A stretch of DNA of 64,000 nucleotides from Cyathus striatus. Taxonomy: Eukaryota; Basidiomycota; Agaricomycetes; Agaricales; Nidulariaceae. The notes beneath the pieces were generated by a model, which was given only the letters and a program-made list of their open reading frames with translations, did no database searches and was not told the origin of the DNA. The position numbers and the translations under genes are program-made. Of this stretch, positions 58,346-64,000 are shown piece after piece (the stretch's first letter is position 1; each line of letters starts with the position of its first letter). The stretch is from positions 1,984,001 to 2,048,000 of the forward strand of contig JAOVFP010000008.1 of the NCBI GenBank assembly GCA_025738555.1, given 5' to 3'.

Positions 58346-60128
58346 CTAATTTGCAACCGCACCACCAAGTAGCCCAGTCATTTGTAATAGCTGTGTTCTC
58401 TGCTCTTCAATTTCTTTTTCTTTTCTCTCAAGCTCCTTATTTTTCTCATCAAGCTCTTGCATCCGTGCTTCAAGCTCCTTCATCAAAGAATGGCTGTTTG
58501 CAACCCTTGCTTGCTTCAGCTTTGATGTTAGCTTTGTGAAGAAGTTTGCCATGTCAACACATTCACTATTGGCTTCATCGTGCAATGTCTTTGACACAAA
58601 GTGAATGGCTCCACTTGACTCACTGGTGTGACGGGTGAGGACAAGACCCCAAGCCCCTGTGGATAATGATAACCTCTCCATCTATTTGTGATATTAAATG
58701 AACATTCATATGACTGATAAAACAATTATGTACCTTAGCAATGATGGGCCTGATGTCTCTGTTGAAATGCTGTCTTGCACTAGCATGGTCCAGTATCTCC
58801 AGTTCCAATTTCTTTGTCTGGACTATCTCTGAAGGTGGTATGAAACACTATATTGAAGTTAAACATTCAATCTATTATGCACTGTAGTTCAAGCTACCCC
58901 ACTGAACACCTTCCACAGTTCCAAAACACCTCCCATTCTCTTCCATGGTTACAGGTTTTTGATGCTCAAGGAAGTTAACCAACCTTGGATTGTAGCTGTT
59001 CTTATTTGTACCTGCTGGAAGCGCTGATGATGACTCTGAAGGGTTCATAGTAAGAACAGGGTCAATAAAACTATTGTCAATAAGTTCATGTGTGTTCTAA
59101 GAGATATATCAGTACATCACACACAAAGTAATAACAGGATCTGTGGCAAGATGAGTTGGTGAGGACTCCGAAGGGTCCATGGCAAGAAGAACAGGGTCAA
59201 TAAAATGATTGTCAATAATCCCAGGTGGGCTCTAAGAGATATATCAGTACATCATGCATAAAATAATGACCAGAACATGATTTACAGTTAGTACAGCCAC
59301 AGACTCATCAGTAGTGGCAGGATCAGAGCTGAGTGGCAATGTGTTCTTATCAGCTGCAGGCGAATTGGGGGCATGTGCACTCTAATAAGTATTAGTAAGT
59401 CAAGCAAGATAATAAACAAAATGAAAATTACAGTTGGTACACTCTTGTATCCACTAGATTTAGCAACACCAGGAGAGGCATCCAAATCTAAGGACTTTAA
59501 CTGCATAAAAATATGAGCAAATACTAAAGCTCTAAGACACACTATGAGAAAAATCTGTCCAGCCTTTGTATGGGGGCACTGGCTGCGAAGTGGCCTGTCA
59601 GTACATATGTTACATTGCCTCTGACTGCAAGTGGTTGGAATAGGATCAGGTGGGCTCTAAGATTACATCAGTACATCATGCAAAGTAATAACAAAAAATT
59701 GATTTACAGATGCATTCTCATCTCCATCAGGTTCAGTGACAATGGGTGTGATGTCCATATTCTGGGACTTTAACAACATAAGAAATGAGTAAATACTAAA
59801 GCTCTAAGATGCACTGCGAGATAAAGTTGTCTGGCTTTCGTATGAGGGCACTGGATGCAAAGTGGCTGGCCAGGACATTTTGTACATCTTTGTGGTGTGC
59901 TGTTGTTGTTGGGGAGGCTTTCATTTTGGAAGTCAGTCATGGTTACAGAGATAATGGAACTGGGATTCCTTTCATCAATGATTTCATCTTCCATGCCGCT
60001 TGGTTCACATATGCTGATCTCTTATGTTTAATTTTTGATGGTGTCTCCATCTTGTTCAGCTGCAAGCAGCTCCATTCCTCCATTAAGCCACCAACAGCTA
60101 TATCACCACATTCAGAATGAAAAGACAA
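58346..60128 (-). CDS. Unrecognised multi-exon gene with duplicated exons and coiled coil
   Basis: Minus-strand exons with GT-AG borders: 59500-59432, 59381-59286, 59231-59136, 59097-58898, 58847-58734 and 58681-58346 (stop TAG 58346-58348). Further exons lie upstream to about 60128, including CTKCPGQPLCIQCPHTKA (59880) and a second version CNICTDRPLRSQCPHTKA (about 59600). Two adjacent exons encode NHFIDPVLLAMDPSESS and NSFIDPVLTMNPSESSS, and the introns before them share TACTGATATATCTCTTAG, so exon-intron blocks have been duplicated. The C-terminus has a conserved-looking MERLSLSTGAWGLVLTRHTS and a 50-residue Glu/Lys/Gln coiled coil. The start is not fixed and no family is recognised. Confidence 0.5.
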
Positions 60129-60399
60129 AGTGTCTTATGTCAGCAAGCAGCAGCTCATACTGGACCATAAGCTACAGAAACTAATATGTACCATCATGGC
60201 CAAAAAAATGCATCTTAATAATTCTTTTATTCATGGTGATGACAAAGAAAGTATGCTTTTGCAACTACCTGACATCAATCCGGTATTGGGATGTCTAGCA
60301 GCATGTTTATTCATGGGAGACACTTAGCCAGACAATAGTTAAGTCTATTTGTTTTCAGAGGTTCGGATATCATTATCCCAGTAAATATTTAGATATTAA

Positions 60400-61400
60400 C
60401 TATTGTTTCAACAGATAGCAGCAGAAGAATTGATTGTACAGATGGTGAACAGGCTTGGCTATGATGCCCTTAGAAATTTCAATCACACAAAAAGTGATGA
60501 TGCCCTCTCTCAATTGGTAAACATTCCATCAATCTATCTGGTTTTATGACATGAATATACCAAAGAAAACACATATTCGGAAGACCTAATTGATGTTTGC
60601 ATCTGGATAGAAAGCCATGCACATGAGACACTGGATAAGCTTATAGTGCAAAGTCCATCTACTCAATCTAGTCCTGTTTTTGAAACTCCAAAAGATGACT
60701 GGAAATTGGTAAGTGTCTGTTTTTGCTTAATCATTTTCTTTCTTTGCGACCCATAATATTAGACAGGTAGTTGCTACAGCATGCTGCAGATACAACATAG
60801 GCCAATCTATCCTGGGTTGAAACATGATAGGTCACAAGATAAAGGTGGACAAGACTGGGGTGCTGAGTGTTCAAAGTACTATGCTTAGTACTCACCCCAA
60901 TGCCTGACCAGAGGAATCATGGCCACCTGGTGTACACATTCCATCTGCTATGGTTTTCATTCTATGCCAAGCAGTGAAGGCTGTGATGATGTTTTCTTGG
61001 CTCTCTATACACGATGGAGAGTTCCACCAAAGCAGGTGATTTATGACTTTGCTTGCACTCTGGGTCCTTACTGTATGACATGAGAAGGGGATTTTCTTTC
61101 CGAGACTAAGTCCCTAACCGATCACTCCCATACTGCAGGTCATAAAAAATGTTCAACAGCCTGCTTTCTGAAATGATATGTTACTGCAGATCCCTGATTA
61201 AAAGGTCTCAACTCAAGCACTGCCAAGTGTGGTAACTCAGTGATGGCATGTATCCACAAGTCAGTCAGCTACATGGGGCAATACTGTGCTACATTGTACA
61301 TGAAGACTTTTCTTTGTATCTGGAACTGCACCAAAATGCAAAAGCTTGCTGGATATAATGCAGTGCATAATAGTAGTTAGGAATACTATTATTCTTCATT
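60400..61400 (+). pseudogene. Decayed KDZ-like transposase of a second lineage
   Basis: Broken plus-strand frames read GSCYSMLQIQHRPIYPGLKH, GQDWGAECSKYY, GIMATWCTHSICYGFHSMPS, SEGCDDVFLALYTRWRVPPK, QVIYDFACTLGPYCMT, HTAGHKKCSTACFLK, LKGLNSSTAKCGNS and SVSYMGQYCATLYMKTFLCI. The IYDFAC.LGPYC...E, GH.KCS and NSS.AECGN motifs belong to a widespread basidiomycete KDZ-type transposase family (recalled, not searched), distinct from the CxC5/CxC6 one. At least four stops interrupt it, several TGA at likely arginines (YCMT-stop-EGD at about 61078). Exon-like pieces at 60400-60720 are probably its upstream part. No ends found. Confidence 0.65.
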
Positions 61401-62389
61401 GCGGTAATCTGTTGACATGAACAATTAAATAATTTGATTAACTGTTTGCAAGGCACTGAATAAAATATGTATGTCACAGGTGCATAGATATGGAAAATTG
61501 AAAAGATGGTAGTGATATCTCGTTGATATGTTGAAAGTGTTACAATGCAGCATTCTGTGAGCTGACCTCGAAGCTATGCCAAGAAAAGATAAAATAAGGG
61601 GTGATAACAAAAGATAATCGACTTGAATGATGAGCTATACCCGGAAAAAAAAAATTGGAAAGGCACAGTGTAAGAAATATGTATCATCAAGGGTATAGAA
61701 ATTTGAAGAAATTGAAAAAGATGGCAGCAATGTGGCATTGATATGTCAAAGGAGAAAAAATAATGGTGTTCTGTGAGTTGAATTGCTATACCCAGAAAAG
61801 ATAAAATATTGGTGATAAAAAAATGATAATAGACACTAAGCTATAACCAGAAAAGAGAAAATGATGGTGTTTGATGACTCCAATGATTCTCAAGAGAAAT
61901 AATTCGGAATAATCCGAAATGCAGATTTGTTGTTCTGGTAACATGCCTGTATGTCACTAGTTCAATGACTCCAATGATTCTCAAGAGAAATAATTAGGAA
62001 TAATCCAAAATGCAGATTTGTTGTTCTGGTAACATGCATGTATGTCACTATGAGGCTAATAAGGTAAAGTGGCTTCAATCGCACCTGTTGGTTCTCAAAC
62101 ATACATACTTCTAATGAGAAAAAGCTACAGAGAAACCTTATCATACAGAAGTGCACTATGTCACCTTGCAAATCCTGGATAAAGTTTGGAAGTACTGATT
62201 CACATGAATCTTTATTTGGTAGCAGTACATAATGCCATTTTTTTAACTCTTATTCCTGAAACATGGACATATCCAACTAACTGAGTCTGTCATGTACTAA
62301 AACACTTGTCAGTGTCCTTTATAGATGTCTTTCAACATACTCCCCAACCTCCAAATCTTTTTTCCCATACCCAACATATCCAGCAACCA
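61401..62389. repeat. Noncoding stretch with a 91-base tandem duplication
   Basis: 61876-61966 is repeated at 61967-62050 (GACTCCAATGATTCTCAAGA, AATCCRAAATGCAGATTTGT). 61480-61860 holds looser repeats of AAGATGGYAGYRATRT and CAGAAAAGATAAAATA words. No gene is supported. Confidence 0.6.
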
Positions 62390-63354
62390 ATTCCAAAATA
62401 CAAGGGCATTCTTTTATGCAGTTGGAATGTCAGAGGGTCCCATGAAATCATATATCATCAACTCTATGAAAGTAAGTTAATTTTCGTGAGCATGTTTAAT
62501 CATATGCTCATGGTTTTCAGTTCCCAACATGCCTTTTTGCCCTTGACTACCCTGATGAGAATTCAATCATTACCTCATGGTTGCATCACAAGGTGAACAA
62601 AATAGAAGATTATATCAACAAAGTAATGTGCAATGATTGTCATACCAATGGTATGGAAATCCTATATTCTAAATGTGACAATATTTACTTAACATATGCT
62701 CATAGATGCTGATTGTGTGTGAAAGGTGCAAATCACAGGGTAACAGCAAGAGCTGCTTGGCAGACAATTGCTGGATTCCAGAAATGAACTTTCTACCAGC
62801 AAAGAGTCTAAGAGAATACATTAAAAGTACATTTGGTTTCTTTCATGTTATTACCACAAATATTAATGTGAAATTATATAGATATCCTTGTTTTAAACAA
62901 GTACAGGGTAACACCACAGATTGCATGATACCAATACATGCATTATGAAACTGTGTGATATGCACATTATCTTATTGAAATTGTTTTACTGTCATTAGTC
63001 AACCACATACACATGGTTGGAAGCTTGGAGTCACTACAAATGAATAATATCATCAACTCAGATTTCAACTATGATGATTTTAAGAAATGGGCCAATGACA
63101 TCACATCACTTCTATGACAATTACCCCACAAGAATGAATTGGAGGTATTCTGGAGGAACCTTTTGAAGAACAACACGACATTGTCACCACAGCCTCCATC
63201 AACTCAAATGACATCTTCAGCTTGGGGTAATTTTAACAAAATGGGATTAGAACTATTCCAAATCAGGTATGACCAGATGGAGATGCATGACAACTGGAGG
63301 AAACCACTTCCAGAATGGAAAGTGGTATGGTCAAGGAGTGATTACAACTTCTAA
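62390..63354 (+). pseudogene. Unrecognised multi-exon gene remnant
   Basis: Exon-like blocks with good splice sites: KGILLCSWNVRGSHEIIYHQ then GTAAGT at 62470; TTTTCAG 62520 then FPTCLFALDYPDENSIITSW and NKIEDYINKVMCNDCHTN; CATAG 62706 then CERCKSQGNSKSCLADNCWI; and 63020-63354 (SDFNYDDFKKWANDITSLL, stop TGA 63115-63117, then QLPHKNELEVFWRNLL and WRKPLPEWKVVWSRSDYNF). The CNDCHTN and CERCKSQGNSKSC pairs could bind zinc. The TGA and a missing start suggest a dead gene. It may be the N-terminal part of a transposase like the fossil upstream, but this is unproven. Confidence 0.4.
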
Positions 63355-63440
63355 AGGAGATCAGTCATCAGTGTCATTGTATTATATTGTGTCTACTGTG
63401 TCTACTGTACAGTTCTGGTGATTTAATAAATGTAGAATAT

Positions 63441-64000
63441 CTTGCCTCCTACCACCACCTTGTTGAGATCACAGAAAGTTAGTCTCATTTTGCTAGTTCC
63501 AGATGCTGACTCATCAGTTGGTGTGTGAAATTTTAAAGCTTAAAATAACACAGTTATCACATTTGTCAACATATGTCATATCCCATCAATCATGGGAAAT
63601 CTAGTCTACATGCACCACTTCTACCTCATTAACATAGATCATCTATTTCACCATTAGAAATGTAGGATAGACTGGAGCCATTCAGAGAGATGTAGATATT
63701 GCTTAATATATATTTTCCATAAGATAAAGTCAGATAATGTGCCAATGTGTATGAAACATTTAAAAATCAATAACTTGCCTCCTTCCACCACATTCACCAA
63801 ATGACAGAAAGCTAGTCTTGTCGCACTGGTTTTAAATGCTGACTCATCTGTTCTTTATCTGAATGCTCTGGACAAAATATCACACAGTAATCATCATACC
63901 ATTAATTCATTTGTCCACATATGTCATATAACATCAATTATAGTGCATCCAGTCTACATGTGCTACTTCTACCTCATTAATGTAGATCCTCTACTTCTTT
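63441..64000. repeat. 333-base tandem duplication reaching the right edge
   Basis: CTTGCCTCCTACCACCACCT at 63441 is matched by CTTGCCTCCTTCCACCACAT at 63774, and similarity continues (GATGCTGACTCATC, ACATATGTCATAT, CTACTTCTACCTCATTAA) to the window end. 63361-63440 is plain AT-rich sequence. No gene. Confidence 0.65.

Overview
This window looks like a transposon-dense stretch of a filamentous basidiomycete genome, most likely an Agaricomycete. The reasons are very short introns (about 45-60 bases, GTAAGT/GTATGT donors), a NACHT-WD40 NLR-like gene, a Ty3/gypsy chromovirus, a hAT element, and several transposons of the KDZ class (Kyakuja-Dileera-Zisupton) whose transposase carries the CxC5 and CxC6 cysteine clusters. 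No bacterial-style operons are present. Species cannot be named from the sequence.

Layout. 1-1100 holds pieces of unrecognised minus-strand genes. 2358-24794 is one NACHT-WD40 gene broken by an 18.4 kb KDZ transposon (element A, 3901-22345, 8-base target duplication CCAATTCA). Element A is itself a stack: a TGTGACA-rich inverted-repeat element (4245-9579) carries a complete hAT transposon (4482-8977, target duplication ACCTAGAC), and A's transposase gene is split by a 4.6 kb noncoding repeat element (15725-20357, target duplication CAATAATG) with the same type of ends as A. 24.8-35.4 kb is AT-rich and nearly gene-free, with a degraded LTR, a 4.2 kb long-TIR element (29005-33212) and two GC-rich islands. 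35373-47400 is a decayed Ulp1-protease-like gene split by a second KDZ element (C, 35466-46794, target duplication ACATAAAG). C is internally deleted and is split by a 7.6 kb gypsy chromovirus (38153-45718, target duplication GATGA). The gypsy gag carries a solo LTR of another family (38926-39503, target duplication GTATG). 47515-54837 is a third, inverted KDZ element (B) whose transposase carries a perfect 300-base tandem duplication. 55-58.1 kb is a ~385-base repeat cluster holding a short noncoding KDZ-type element (D, 56628-57824, target duplication GGCAATAC). The right end has an unrecognised minus-strand multi-exon gene (58.3-60.1 kb), a decayed transposase of a second KDZ lineage (60.4-61.4 kb) and unrecognised exons.

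How it fits together. Elements A, B, C, D and the 15.7-20.4 kb array share one end signature: one end begins CAGTA then a TTRCACT core, the other begins GAGnTC (one copy AAGCTC) then the same core. Four have exact 8-base target duplications. The coding ones share an order: end, short subterminal repeats, about 1 kb of coding-strand C-rich minisatellite, transposase gene(s), short subterminal repeats, end. The noncoding ones keep only ends plus repeat arrays, and one of them has inserted into and disabled the transposase of A. Several transposon genes carry premature TGA stops at arginine positions, the mark of CpG deamination, so most copies are dead.
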